Assembly (NCBI GenBank): GCA_018260285.1
Contig: JAGLBH010000110.1
Coordinates: 1-5,893 of the forward strand
Direction of reading: 5' to 3'
Source of the DNA: Arthrobacter sp.
GTDB taxonomy: Bacteria; Actinomycetota; Actinomycetes; Actinomycetales; Micrococcaceae
DNA length: 5,893 nt
In this document: positions 1 through 5,893 of the stretch, one piece after another
How positions within the stretch are numbered: position 1 is the stretch's first letter
How the letters are laid out: each line of letters opens with the position of its first letter
Program-made: the position numbers and the translations under genes
Notes under the pieces: generated by a model
Databases searched by the model: none
Seen by the model: the letters and a program-made list of their open reading frames with translations, nothing else
What the model was told of the DNA's origin: nothing

Positions 1-745
1 TGAAATAACGTTCGGGCTGGCAGATGTAGACCCCGTGCTCTTGGTAGAAGGACCATGCGTGCTTTGCAGGAACGATGACAGCGATGGGCTCTGCTGCCAA
101 GGGACGGGCGTCGAGCAGATCCTGCACCCGCGATGCATGACGCACGAGGTCCTGAAGGTCTAGATCAATCCAGCCGAGAAGGTCCAGAGCCTGCTCGTAG
201 CGTTCTTCCAAGGGGAGATCGAAGATCGCTTGGTGGTGGGCGATCCGGTTGCGCAGATTCCTCAGTGCAAGCACATTGGTTCGGACTGAGCTTCGGGTAA
301 ACCCAGCTGGTCGGTTGGGGAATGCGTACACCAGGTGCTTGCGAAACAGCTCTTCGTAGTCTTTCTTGCCGAAGATGGACTCCCAGATGCCGAACGTCAT
401 TGAGGCAAGGAGCTTGTCTCGAGAAGCGGTCTGAGCTTTGCTGCCGAGGTGCCTGCGAGCGGCCTCGTAGAACTTGAGCGCCTCGTCCTCGAGGAATGTG
501 GGGCTTGCGAACCACCAGCCGCTGGCCATATCGATGCGAGCGGTGGGGGTGACTTCTAGGGGGGTGAGGATGTTGTCTACCGCATTGCGGAGAGCAACCT
601 CTACGTAGGAGATCAGCTCGAAGAACCCTGCTGACACCTGCACGTTCCACTGGTAGAGCTCAAGGGCCGCCTCCGGACTGCGATTCGCTGCTACGAGGTA
701 CTCCTCAAAGCGGGCTGGGGACATCCAATGTTCCGGTTCGGGCAT
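1..745 (-). CDS. Abi-like HEPN-domain protein (C-terminus beyond window)
   Basis: I translated the minus strand by hand from an ATG at 745-743. The frame stays open for 248 codons to base 2 with no stop, so the C-terminus lies outside the window. The N-terminal half has the pattern I associate with the Abi/AbiD-AbiF family (Abi_2): SPARFEEYL (residues 9-17), ALELYQWN (27-34) and VEVALRNAV (48-56). LRNLRNRIAHH (161-171) contains the HEPN signature R165-N166-x3-H170, the RNase active-site motif of this superfamily. Known family members act as abortive-infection factors or toxins; that role here is inferred from family. A separate-looking segment follows at about 211-248 (ARPLAAEPIAV to ICQPERYF). 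No membrane segment or signal peptide is visible. The start is supported by an AGGAAG site at 751-756. A second ATG at codon 8 is possible but has no better site. Local GC is lower than in the urease genes, which suggests acquired DNA. Confidence 0.8.
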   Translation of the reverse strand, partial: MPEPEHWMSPARFEEYLVAANRSPEAALELYQWNVQVSAGFFELISYVEVALRNAVDNILTPLEVTPTARIDMASGWWFASPTFLEDEALKFYEAARRHLGSKAQTASRDKLLASMTFGIWESIFGKKDYEELFRKHLVYAFPNRPAGFTRSSVRTNVLALRNLRNRIAHHQAIFDLPLEERYEQALDLLGWIDLDLQDLVRHASRVQDLLDARPLAAEPIAVIVPAKHAWSFYQEHGVYICQPERYF

Positions 746-750
746 GGCTT

Positions 751-756
751 CTTCCT
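751..756 (-). promoter_or_regulatory. Ribosome binding site of the Abi-like gene
   Basis: On the minus strand AGGAAG ends 5 bases before the ATG at 745, and its AGGA core ends 7 bases before it. This spacing is normal and favours the first ATG over the one at codon 8. Confidence 0.6.
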
Positions 757-762
757 TGCTGG

Positions 763-782
763 GGTGATAACCTGGTGATAAC
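763..782. repeat. Tandem direct repeat GGTGATAAC x2 in abi leader
   Basis: Two perfect 9-base copies of GGTGATAAC (GTTATCACC on the minus strand) lie at 763-771 and 774-782. They are 11 bases apart from start to start, about one helical turn. They lie upstream of the Abi-like gene, between its ribosome binding site and a weak -10-like sequence, which is where an operator would sit. The operator role is inference; two short copies could also be chance. Confidence 0.4.
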
Positions 783-812
783 GCGCTCCAGACAGGCCTC
801 TGATCCTTTGAG

Positions 813-818
813 ATTATG
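813..818 (-). promoter_or_regulatory. Possible -10 element of the Abi-like gene
   Basis: The minus strand reads CATAAT here, five of six bases matching the TATAAT consensus. It would start a leader of about 60 bases that includes the direct repeat. The sequence 17 bases upstream (AGTACA at 841-836) is a poor -35 match, so this is a weak candidate. Confidence 0.2.
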
Positions 819-1160
819 CCACTGGGGCGCTTTTGTGTACTTCCCCGAGGCTCTGATGGCGACTCCGATGGGCATCCATCCGGATGAGCAGCCGGTCAAT
901 CTTCAGCTCGTAGTGGCGGCGGATCCTGTTGTCAGGGGCTGGGGATCGGGTGTTCCGCCCAGAAGAGGTCCTCCTGTGTTGTCCGTCGACGGGGCCCAGG
1001 CCAGGCGGCCTCTCTCGCGGGAGAAGGGCGCCTTCCCGCATACCCCCCCCGGAACTTCCATGCGGAGTCGCTCTCTACCCAGCTCTTCCATCAATCCCTG
1101 GGACGGATGAGGGGAGCGCGGATGATCCGGGGGTGTAGGTGGTGGGCCCGTGAGGAGGCG

Positions 1161-1179
1161 GGGGTGCATGCTGCGCCCC
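1161..1179. repeat. GC-rich hairpin in the urease upstream region
   Basis: GGGGTGC at 1161-1167 pairs with GCGCCCC at 1173-1179 (seven pairs, one G-T wobble) around a 5-base loop. No T-run follows on either side, so a classical terminator is not supported. It could be a leader structure or simply a by-product of high GC. Confidence 0.3.
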
Positions 1180-1211
1180 TGGATTCTGGGGGGTTCTGGC
1201 GGGTCGCACCC

Positions 1212-1241
1212 ATCGGTTAGATAGAGAGCCTAAGCTTAAAG
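1212..1241 (+). promoter_or_regulatory. AT-rich stretch, possible urease promoter region
   Basis: This is the only AT-rich patch in the 150 bases before ureAB. It contains TAGATA (1218-1223) and the 8-base palindrome TAAGCTTA (1231-1238), either of which could contribute to a -10 element. I cannot find a convincing -35 at the right distance. The placement rests on composition and on distance to the gene (about 90-115 bases). Confidence 0.25.
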
Positions 1242-1289
1242 GTGCGCGCCGCAACCGACGCCTTCATCATCATGCCGCTCCCTACGCCC

Positions 1290-1301
1290 CCCGACGTCGG
1301 G
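1290..1301. promoter_or_regulatory. Perfect 12-bp palindrome before ureAB
   Basis: CCCGACGTCGGG is fully self-complementary. It lies 15 bases before the ureAB ribosome binding site and 27 bases before its start codon. This is a reasonable place for a repressor operator or a small leader hairpin. It does not resemble the GlnR or AmtR nitrogen-control boxes as I remember them. Function is unproven. Confidence 0.3.
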
Positions 1302-1316
1302 AATGACTGCTACTCC

Positions 1317-1321
1317 AGGAG
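1317..1321 (+). promoter_or_regulatory. Ribosome binding site of ureAB
   Basis: AGGAG with a 7-base spacer precedes the ATG at 1329. It decides the start: the frame is open upstream to a GTG at 1242, but that codon lacks a correctly spaced site, and its 29 extra residues do not look like a urease gamma N-terminus. Confidence 0.8.
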
Positions 1322-1328
1322 TTGTCCT

Positions 1329-2111
1329 ATGCATCTCACCCCCAGGGAACAAGAGAAGCTCATGATCGTCGTCGCCGGCGATCTGGCTCAGAAGCGCCGC
1401 GCCCGCGGCCTCAAGCTCAACCATCCGGAAGCGATCGCCCTCATCACGGCCGAGCTGCTGGAGGGAGCGCGCGACGGGCGCACCGTGGCGGACCTCATGA
1501 GCTACGGCGCCACGCTGCTCACGACGGACGACGTCATGGACGGCGTCGACAAGATGATCAGCTCCATTCAGGTGGAGGCGACCTTCCCGGACGGCACCAA
1601 GCTCGTGACGGTCCACCACCCGATTCGCACGCCTGCCGCCCAGAAGCCCGAGCCCAGCAAGGACGGCGAGGGCGTCAGCGACAGCAAGGAGGCCCAGGCC
1701 GAGGACGCCAAGGCGGCCCAGGTGGCCCAGAGCGAGGACTTCCCCGGCCAGGTCATCATCCACGACGAGCCGATCATCCTCAACGAGGGCCGGGCCACCG
1801 TGACCCTCGAGGTCAAGAACACGGGCGACCGCCCGGTTCAGGTGGGCTCGCATTACCACTTCGCCGAGGTCAACAAGGCGCTTGTCTTCGACCGCGGCCA
1901 GGCGGTGGGCTTCCGCCTCGACATCCCGGCAGGCACCTCCGCCCGCTTCGAGCCCGGGGACGCCAAGAGCGTCAGCCTCGTGGAGTACGGAGGCAACCGG
2001 ACGGTCTACGGATTCCACAACGACTGGGACGGCCCCCTGAACCACGTCAACCCGGCCACCCCGAACGGCACGCCCGATGCGCATCAGCACCACCAGACGG
2101 ATGAGAAGTAG
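1329..2111 (+). CDS. ureAB: Fused urease gamma-beta subunit
   Basis: This 260-residue protein joins the two small, non-catalytic urease subunits, which assemble with UreC into the cytoplasmic enzyme. Residues 1-100 are gamma (UreA): the start [21 protein letters not shown] (30-39), DGRTVADLM (49-57) and the end VTVHHPI (93-99) are family hallmarks. Residues 138-240 are beta (UreB): [33 protein letters not shown] (166-182) and the [10 protein letters not shown] turn (201-210). Between them is a linker of about 37 residues (101-137) rich in Ala, Glu, Gln, Lys and Ser. The C-terminal tail (about 241-260) ends in a histidine cluster, AHQHHQ. In most bacteria ureA and ureB are separate genes. A gamma-beta fusion is best known as Helicobacter UreA (about 238 residues), and this one is longer because of its linker and tail. 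The stop codon overlaps the ureC ribosome binding site, with 9 bases between the genes. Confidence 0.95.
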   Translation: MHLTPREQEKLMIVVAGDLAQKRRARGLKLNHPEAIALITAELLEGARDGRTVADLMSYGATLLTTDDVMDGVDKMISSIQVEATFPDGTKLVTVHHPIRTPAAQKPEPSKDGEGVSDSKEAQAEDAKAAQVAQSEDFPGQVIIHDEPIILNEGRATVTLEVKNTGDRPVQVGSHYHFAEVNKALVFDRGQAVGFRLDIPAGTSARFEPGDAKSVSLVEYGGNRTVYGFHNDWDGPLNHVNPATPNGTPDAHQHHQTDEK

Positions 2112-2120
2112 GAGAGCACG

Positions 2121-3833
2121 ATGAGCCACAAGGTAGAGCGCCAGCAGTACACCGAGCTGTACGGGCCCACCACGGGAGACTCCGTCCGCCTGGGCGACAC
2201 GGGCCTCTTCGCCCGGATCGAAGAGGACAAGACCGTCTACGGCGAAGAGGCCGTCTTCGGCGGCGGCAAGGTCATTCGCGACGGCATGGGACAGAACTCC
2301 CGCTTCCCCCGCGCGCACGACATCCCGGACACGGTCATCACGAACGTCGTCATCATTGACCACTCGGGCATCTACAAGGCCGACGTGGCCCTGCGCGACG
2401 GCCGCATCTTCAAGATCGGCAAGTCGGGCAACCCGGACGTGCAGGACGGCGTGGACATCACGATCGGCGTGGCCACGGAGATCATCGCCGGCGAGGGCAA
2501 GATCCTCACCGCGGGCGGCATCGACACCCACATCCACTTCATCGCGACGGACCAGATCATGACAGCCCTCTCCTCGGGCATCACGACGATGATCGGCGGC
2601 GGCACCGGCCCGGCCGAGGGAACGAAGGCGACGACGATCACCCCCGGCGAGTGGTGGATCCACCGCATGCTGGAGGCCACGGACGCCTTCCCCATGAACA
2701 TCGGACTCCTCGCCAAGGGGCACGGCTCCGACCCGGCCGTCCTCGCCGAGCAGATCCGCGCGGGCGCCATCGGCCTCAAGGTCCACGAGGACTGGGGCGC
2801 CACCCACGCCGCGATCGACACCTCCCTCACGGTCGCCGACCAGTTCGACGTGCAGGTCGCCATCCACACGGACACCCTCAACGAGGGCGGGTTCGTGGAG
2901 GACACGATCAAGTCCATCAACAACCGCGTCATCCACACCTTCCACACGGAGGGCGCCGGCGGCGGACACGCCCCGGACATCATCCGCATGGCAGGCCTCC
3001 CCAACGTCCTCCCGGCCTCTACGAACCCGACGATCCCGTTCACGAAGAACACGATCGCCGAGCACATGGACATGCTCATGGAGACGCACCACCTGCGCGC
3101 CGACATCCCCGAGGACGTGGCCTTCGCGGACTCCCGCATCCGCAAGGAGACCATCGCAGCGGAGGACGTCCTCCACGACATGGGCGTCTTCGCCATCACG
3201 TCGAGCGACTCCCAGGCGATGGGCCGCGTCGGAGAGGTCATCACCCGCACCTGGCAGGTGGCCGACTCGATGAAGCACCAGCGCGGCCTGCTCGAGGGCG
3301 ACTCCGAGCACAGCGACAACAACCGCATCAAGCGCTACATCTCCAAGTACACGATCAACCCGGCGATCGCCCACGGCATCGCCAGCCGCGTGGGCTCGGT
3401 CGAGGAGGGCAAGTTCGCCGACCTCGTGCTCTGGGACCCCCAGTTCTTCGGCGTCAAGCCCGAGCTGGTCATCAAGGGCGGCATGATCGCGCTCTCGGTC
3501 ATGGGCGACCCCAACGCCTCGATTCCCACCCCGCAGCCGCGCACCCTGCGCACCCAGTTCGCTGCGCACGGGAACGCGATCGGCCGCACGTCCCTCGTGT
3601 TCGTCTCCGAGGCCGCTCTGGACGCGGGCGTGCCCCAGTCCCTCGGCCTGAAGAAGCGGGCCTTCGCCGTCGGAGGCATCCGGGGCCTGAGTAAGGCGGA
3701 CCTCAAGCACAACACGGGCACCCCGACGATCGACGTCGATCCCCAGACCTATGACGTCTCGATCGACGGCGAAGTGCTCACCGCCCAGCCGGCCGAGCAG
3801 CTCGCGCTCGCCCAGCGCTACTTCCTCTTCTAG
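2121..3833 (+). CDS. ureC: Urease alpha (catalytic) subunit
   Basis: This 570-residue protein is the nickel metalloenzyme subunit that hydrolyses urea to ammonia and carbamate. All metal and catalytic residues are visible, and their numbers coincide with those of the Sporosarcina pasteurii enzyme: His137 and His139 (DTHIH), the carbamylated Lys220 (GLKVHEDWG), His222, His249 (AIHTDTLNE), His275 ([12 protein letters not shown]), Gly280, the general-acid His323, Arg339 and Asp363 ([12 protein letters not shown]). Length is typical and the C-terminus ends in YFLF. The odd feature is the mobile flap: the usual cysteine before the two histidines is Thr322 (METHHL rather than the common VCHHL). All other active-site residues are kept, so I expect an active enzyme, perhaps with altered inhibitor sensitivity. 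The AGGAG at 2110-2114 overlaps the ureAB stop, which supports the ATG start and coupled translation. Confidence 0.98.
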   Translation: MSHKVERQQYTELYGPTTGDSVRLGDTGLFARIEEDKTVYGEEAVFGGGKVIRDGMGQNSRFPRAHDIPDTVITNVVIIDHSGIYKADVALRDGRIFKIGKSGNPDVQDGVDITIGVATEIIAGEGKILTAGGIDTHIHFIATDQIMTALSSGITTMIGGGTGPAEGTKATTITPGEWWIHRMLEATDAFPMNIGLLAKGHGSDPAVLAEQIRAGAIGLKVHEDWGATHAAIDTSLTVADQFDVQVAIHTDTLNEGGFVEDTIKSINNRVIHTFHTEGAGGGHAPDIIRMAGLPNVLPASTNPTIPFTKNTIAEHMDMLMETHHLRADIPEDVAFADSRIRKETIAAEDVLHDMGVFAITSSDSQAMGRVGEVITRTWQVADSMKHQRGLLEGDSEHSDNNRIKRYISKYTINPAIAHGIASRVGSVEEGKFADLVLWDPQFFGVKPELVIKGGMIALSVMGDPNASIPTPQPRTLRTQFAAHGNAIGRTSLVFVSEAALDAGVPQSLGLKKRAFAVGGIRGLSKADLKHNTGTPTIDVDPQTYDVSIDGEVLTAQPAEQLALAQRYFLF

Positions 3834-3836
3834 GAG
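3832..3836 (+). promoter_or_regulatory. Ribosome binding site of ureE, overlapping ureC stop
   Basis: AGGAG begins inside the TAG stop of ureC and lies 7 bases before the GTG at 3844. It selects this GTG over in-frame upstream codons, which would fall inside ureC and encode a serine/arginine-rich stretch unlike UreE. Confidence 0.75.
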
Positions 3837-3843
3837 ACGCCGC

Positions 3844-4314
3844 GTGATTGTTGAATCCCTCAAGGGGAATGTGCACGACGACGCCCTGCCCGACGGAGTC
3901 CACGTGGAGACGGTGACGCTGCCGAGCGCTCAGCTCGTCAAGCGGATCCAGCGTCTGAGGACGGACCACGGCACGGAGATCGGGCTGCGCCTGCCTGCGG
4001 GGTCCCCGGACCTCAAGGACGGGGACATCCTGGACCGCACGGAGAGCAACGCGATCGTGCTCCGGGTCGAGTCCACCGAGGTGATCGTCATCAAGGCCCG
4101 CTCCATCCTGGAGATGGCCGTCACGGCGCACAGCCTCGGCAACCGCCATCTCCAGGCCCAGTTCTTCGGGGCGGACTCGGAGTACGGGGCCGAGGTCATG
4201 GTGGTGCAGGACGACCACACGGTCATCCAGTACCTCGACGCCGCGGGGGTGCCCTACGAGCGGCAGTCCCGGGTCATGCCCGTGCCGTTCAGGCATGCGG
4301 AGCACACGCATTGA
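3844..4314 (+). CDS. ureE: Urease accessory nickel metallochaperone UreE
   Basis: This 156-residue protein starts at GTG. UreE binds nickel, dimerises, and hands the metal to UreG during urease maturation. Two family regions are visible: an N-terminal substrate-like domain (about 1-75, including GLRLPAGSPDLKDGDIL at 47-63), and a C-terminal metal-binding domain with the conserved MAVTAHSLGNRHLQAQF (91-107). His102 of the GNRH motif corresponds to the interfacial nickel-binding histidine of the family. The C-terminal tail FRHAEHTH has three histidines (151, 154, 156). This is a short version of the histidine-rich tail of, for example, Klebsiella UreE, so extra nickel storage is probably modest. 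The gene begins 10 bases after ureC and its TGA overlaps the ureF start by 4 bases. Family assignment is firm from the motif and the operon position. Confidence 0.93.
   Translation: MIVESLKGNVHDDALPDGVHVETVTLPSAQLVKRIQRLRTDHGTEIGLRLPAGSPDLKDGDILDRTESNAIVLRVESTEVIVIKARSILEMAVTAHSLGNRHLQAQFFGADSEYGAEVMVVQDDHTVIQYLDAAGVPYERQSRVMPVPFRHAEHTH
4298..4302 (+). promoter_or_regulatory. Ribosome binding site supporting a TTG start of ureF
   Basis: CGGAG inside the end of ureE lies 8 bases before the TTG at 4311. The next candidate start, GTG at 4326, has no comparable site, so the TTG is preferred. Confidence 0.5.
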
Positions 4315-4949
4315 GATCCCACTCGGTGCTGCTCCAGCTGAGCGACTCTGCTCTGCCGACGGGGGCGTTCAGCCACTCCTTCGGCCTTGAGCAGTACATC
4401 TCCCGCGGGGAGGTGACGGACGAGGCGACGTTTGCCGCATGGCTCAAGTCCTACGTGGACAGCCAGCTCACATGCACAGACGCCCTCCTCATCCGTCTCC
4501 TCTACGCGGGGGAGGACGAGCTGGAGCTCGCGGAGCTCGCCTCGGCCTCGGCCATTCCGGCCCAGGTGCGCAGCGCGGGGGCTGCCATGGCCAAGCGCAC
4601 GCGCGCCATCGCGGAGGACGCCCTCGGCCTGGCCCCCTCGAGCGCGCTCCTGGCCCACCCGGCCATCGAGTTCGCCAAGGCGGCCCGGGCCCACGGGGTG
4701 GAGGTCGACGTCGCCGTCCTGGCCCACCTGACCGCCTCGGTGACCTCGATGACCCAGAACGCGGTGCGCGGCATCCCGATCGGCCAGTCCGCCGGTCAGC
4801 GCGTCATCGCGGGCGCCCACGCGTGGATCGAGGGCGCCGTGGCGGCCTCACAGACATTGGACATCCGAGATCTCGGGGCTGTGGCCCCCGGACTCGATAT
4901 CGCACAGATGCAGCATGAGCGCCTCAGAGCGCGCATGTTCATGAGTTAG
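4311..4949 (+). CDS. ureF: Urease accessory protein UreF
   Basis: This 212-residue, mostly helical protein is part of the UreD-UreF-UreG complex that activates apo-urease; UreF recruits UreG and is thought to gate its GTPase activity. Recognisable motifs are [20 protein letters not shown] (8-27), [16 protein letters not shown] (151-166) and the C-terminal [17 protein letters not shown] (196-212), all in family order. Length is in the usual range. The preferred start is a TTG that overlaps the ureE stop (TTGA), with a CGGAG site inside ureE. A GTG at 4326 would remove five residues and still leave the first motif intact, so the exact start is less certain than the gene. Its TAG stop is embedded in the ureG ribosome binding site. 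Confidence 0.93.
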   Translation: MRSHSVLLQLSDSALPTGAFSHSFGLEQYISRGEVTDEATFAAWLKSYVDSQLTCTDALLIRLLYAGEDELELAELASASAIPAQVRSAGAAMAKRTRAIAEDALGLAPSSALLAHPAIEFAKAARAHGVEVDVAVLAHLTASVTSMTQNAVRGIPIGQSAGQRVIAGAHAWIEGAVAASQTLDIRDLGAVAPGLDIAQMQHERLRARMFMS

Positions 4950-4960
4950 GAAGCAGCCTT

Positions 4961-5587
4961 ATGACTGAGAACAGCACCCGTCCCATCCGCATCGGCGTGG
5001 GAGGGCCCGTGGGAGCGGGCAAGACGCAGCTCGTCGAGCGCATCACGCGCCTCATGAGCGGCGAGATCTCGATGGCCGCCATCACGAACGACATCTACAC
5101 GATCGAGGACGCCAAGATCCTGGCGGCCAACGGCATCCTGCCGGAAGACCGCATCATCGGCGTCGAGACCGGCGGCTGCCCCCACACGGCCATCCGAGAG
5201 GACACCTCGATGAACGAGGACGCCCTGGAGGAGCTGGACCGGCGTCACCCGGACCTTGAGATCGTCTTCATCGAGTCCGGCGGAGACAACCTCTCCGCCA
5301 CGTTCAGCCCGGAGCTCGTGGACTTCTCGATCTACATCATCGACGTGGCCCAGGGGGAGAAGATCCCGCGCAAGGCAGGCCAGGGCATGATCAAGTCGGA
5401 CCTCTTCGTCATCAACAAGACGGACCTCGCGCCGCACGTGGGGGCAGACCTCGAGGTCATGCGCCGCGACTCCGAGAAGTTCCGCGGGGACCGCCCGTTC
5501 GTCTTCACGAACCTCAAGACGGACGACGGCCTCGACGAGATCGCCGCGTGGATCCGTCGCGACGTTCTCCTGTCCGACCTCGCGTGA
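4961..5587 (+). CDS. ureG: Urease accessory GTPase UreG
   Basis: This 208-residue SIMIBI-class GTPase couples GTP hydrolysis to nickel delivery into urease. Visible motifs are the P-loop GPVGAGKT (15-22), the metal-binding Cys-Pro-His at 73-75 within [20 protein letters not shown] (105-111, the G3-like region), and the guanine-specificity NKTD (152-155). The conserved Cys73 and His75 are the nickel ligands of the UreG dimer. Unlike some actinobacterial and proteobacterial homologues it has no histidine-rich N-terminal extension; it begins [21 protein letters not shown] at 4948-4953 overlaps the ureF stop and supports the ATG. The TGA overlaps the ureD start by 4 bases. Confidence 0.97.
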   Translation: MTENSTRPIRIGVGGPVGAGKTQLVERITRLMSGEISMAAITNDIYTIEDAKILAANGILPEDRIIGVETGGCPHTAIREDTSMNEDALEELDRRHPDLEIVFIESGGDNLSATFSPELVDFSIYIIDVAQGEKIPRKAGQGMIKSDLFVINKTDLAPHVGADLEVMRRDSEKFRGDRPFVFTNLKTDDGLDEIAAWIRRDVLLSDLA

Positions 5588-5893
5588 GCAGCGGGTCGCT
5601 CGGCTTCACAGCGGCCGTCCTCGAGGGGGCAGCCGGGTCACTGACCCTGGACATCGCCCGCAGGGGGCACCGCTCGAGTCCTGCGCGCCTCGAGTTCAAC
5701 GGGGTGCTCAGGCTCATGAAGCCCCACTACCTCGACTCCTCGGGGCAGGTGGCCTATATCGTCGTCAACCCCGGCGGGGCGTACTTCGGGGAGGACTACG
5801 AGCTGAGCCTGGCCGTGGAGGAGGGCGCGAGCCTGCTCTTCACGACCCAGTCCGCCACGCGCATCCACCGCACCCCGGTGCGGCCCGCCGTGC
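5584..5893 (+). CDS. ureD: Urease accessory protein UreD/UreH (3' end beyond window)
   Basis: A GTG overlapping the ureG stop (GTGA) opens a frame of 103 complete codons running to the window end, so only the N-terminal part, probably about a third, is present. UreD docks on apo-urease and holds UreF and UreG in the activation complex. Family motifs are [12 protein letters not shown] (40-51), [13 protein letters not shown] (62-74) and [15 protein letters not shown] (84-98). The last corresponds to the conserved TTQSATK-type segment of UreD. There is no clear Shine-Dalgarno before the GTG, so translation is probably coupled to ureG. Placing ureD last (A-B-C-E-F-G-D) matches the operon order known from several Gram-positive bacteria. 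Confidence 0.92.
   Translation, partial: MSSGSLGFTAAVLEGAAGSLTLDIARRGHRSSPARLEFNGVLRLMKPHYLDSSGQVAYIVVNPGGAYFGEDYELSLAVEEGASLLFTTQSATRIHRTPVRPAV

Larger units (their letters stand above)
746..1328. other. Divergent intergenic region between abi-like gene and urease operon
   Basis: This stretch of about 580 bases separates divergently transcribed genes, so it should carry promoters for both sides. I see no tRNA, rRNA, known riboswitch, insertion sequence or convincing gene. Composition changes along it. Bases 765-840 are fairly AT-rich. Bases 930-1210 are rich in G- and C-runs (for example eight C at 1043-1050 and G-runs around 1128-1206). Bases 1212-1241 are AT-rich again. Several short reading frames cross it on both strands, but none has a family resemblance plus a good ribosome binding site. 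One minus-strand frame ends at 814-816 with a plausible-looking tail (RIRRHYELKIDRLLIRMD), which could be a gene remnant. I do not recognise it. Confidence 0.6.

Noticed and set aside
165..650. A 161-codon minus-strand frame rich in Arg, Pro, His and Ser
   Set aside because: It is an out-of-frame shadow of the Abi-like gene, whose own frame is intact through the whole region and shows family motifs.
877..886. 10-bp palindrome CATCCGGATG as an operator
   Set aside because: Short palindromes of this size are common by chance, and it is not placed sensibly with respect to either gene start.
1023..1035. Short inverted repeat GAAGG-GCG-CCTTC as a terminator
   Set aside because: Only five base pairs, no following T-run, and it lies between divergent genes where no terminator is needed.
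814..1041. A 75-codon minus-strand frame ending RIRRHYELKIDRLLIRMD and about 20 more residues
   Set aside because: The tail looks vaguely protein-like and could be a remnant, but the N-terminal part is Arg/Pro/Gly-rich, I recognise no family, and it overlaps the likely abi promoter. Not supported as a gene.
775..1138. Plus-strand small frames in the intergenic region (111 and 69 codons)
   Set aside because: Low-complexity Pro/Arg/Ser composition towards the ends, no good ribosome binding site and no family resemblance.
1242..1328. A 29-residue N-terminal extension of UreAB from GTG 1242
   Set aside because: No properly spaced ribosome binding site; the ATG at 1329 has AGGAG at 7 bases and gives the standard UreA N-terminus MHLTPREQ.
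1686..1692. AAGGAGG as a working start site for a separate ureB
   Set aside because: No ATG, GTG or TTG lies 4-12 bases downstream; the reading frame runs uninterrupted from gamma to beta, so a fusion is the simpler reading. It is kept only as a possible relic.
1236..3863. An 875-codon open frame on the minus strand opposite ureAB and ureC
   Set aside because: It lies exactly antisense to firmly identified urease genes. Its composition is the Asp/Val/Arg/Leu/Gly-rich pattern produced by G/C third positions on the other strand. It has no recognisable domain.

Overview
The window shows a high-GC Gram-positive (actinobacterial-type) chromosome segment. The evidence is the strong G/C preference at third codon positions, the use of GTG and TTG starts, and a urease operon in the order AB-C-E-F-G-D. 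I do not name a genus. About the last three quarters of the window (1329-5893) is this operon on the + strand. The first 745 bases are an unrelated gene on the - strand, open at the window edge. A divergent intergenic region of about 580 bases separates the two.

Layout. 1-745 (-): the N-terminal 248 codons of an Abi-like protein with a HEPN-type R-N-x3-H motif, probably a phage-defence or toxin-type RNase. 746-1328: divergent intergenic region with a direct repeat in the abi leader, a GC hairpin, an AT-rich stretch that could hold the urease promoter, and a perfect 12-bp palindrome just before the urease ribosome binding site. 1329-2111: a gene fusing urease gamma and beta subunits (ureAB). 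2121-3833: ureC, the catalytic alpha subunit. 3844-4314: ureE. 4311-4949: ureF. 4961-5587: ureG. 5584-5893: ureD (also called ureH), cut by the window end.

How the genes work together. UreAB and UreC form the nickel urease, which hydrolyses urea to ammonia and carbamate. UreD, UreF and UreG form the apo-urease activation complex, in which UreG is the GTPase, and UreE supplies nickel to UreG. All six urease genes are tightly packed. At three junctions the TAG stop lies inside the next gene's Shine-Dalgarno sequence; at the other two the genes overlap by 4 nt. A single coupled transcript is therefore likely. No nickel transporter or regulator gene is inside the window.

Most noteworthy points: threonine replaces the usual flap cysteine at UreC position 322; the gamma-beta fusion has a long charged linker that still contains a perfect Shine-Dalgarno-like AAGGAGG; and the HEPN/Abi gene has lower GC and lies divergent to the operon. 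I see no clearly new multi-gene system. The core of the window is a recognisable urease operon.
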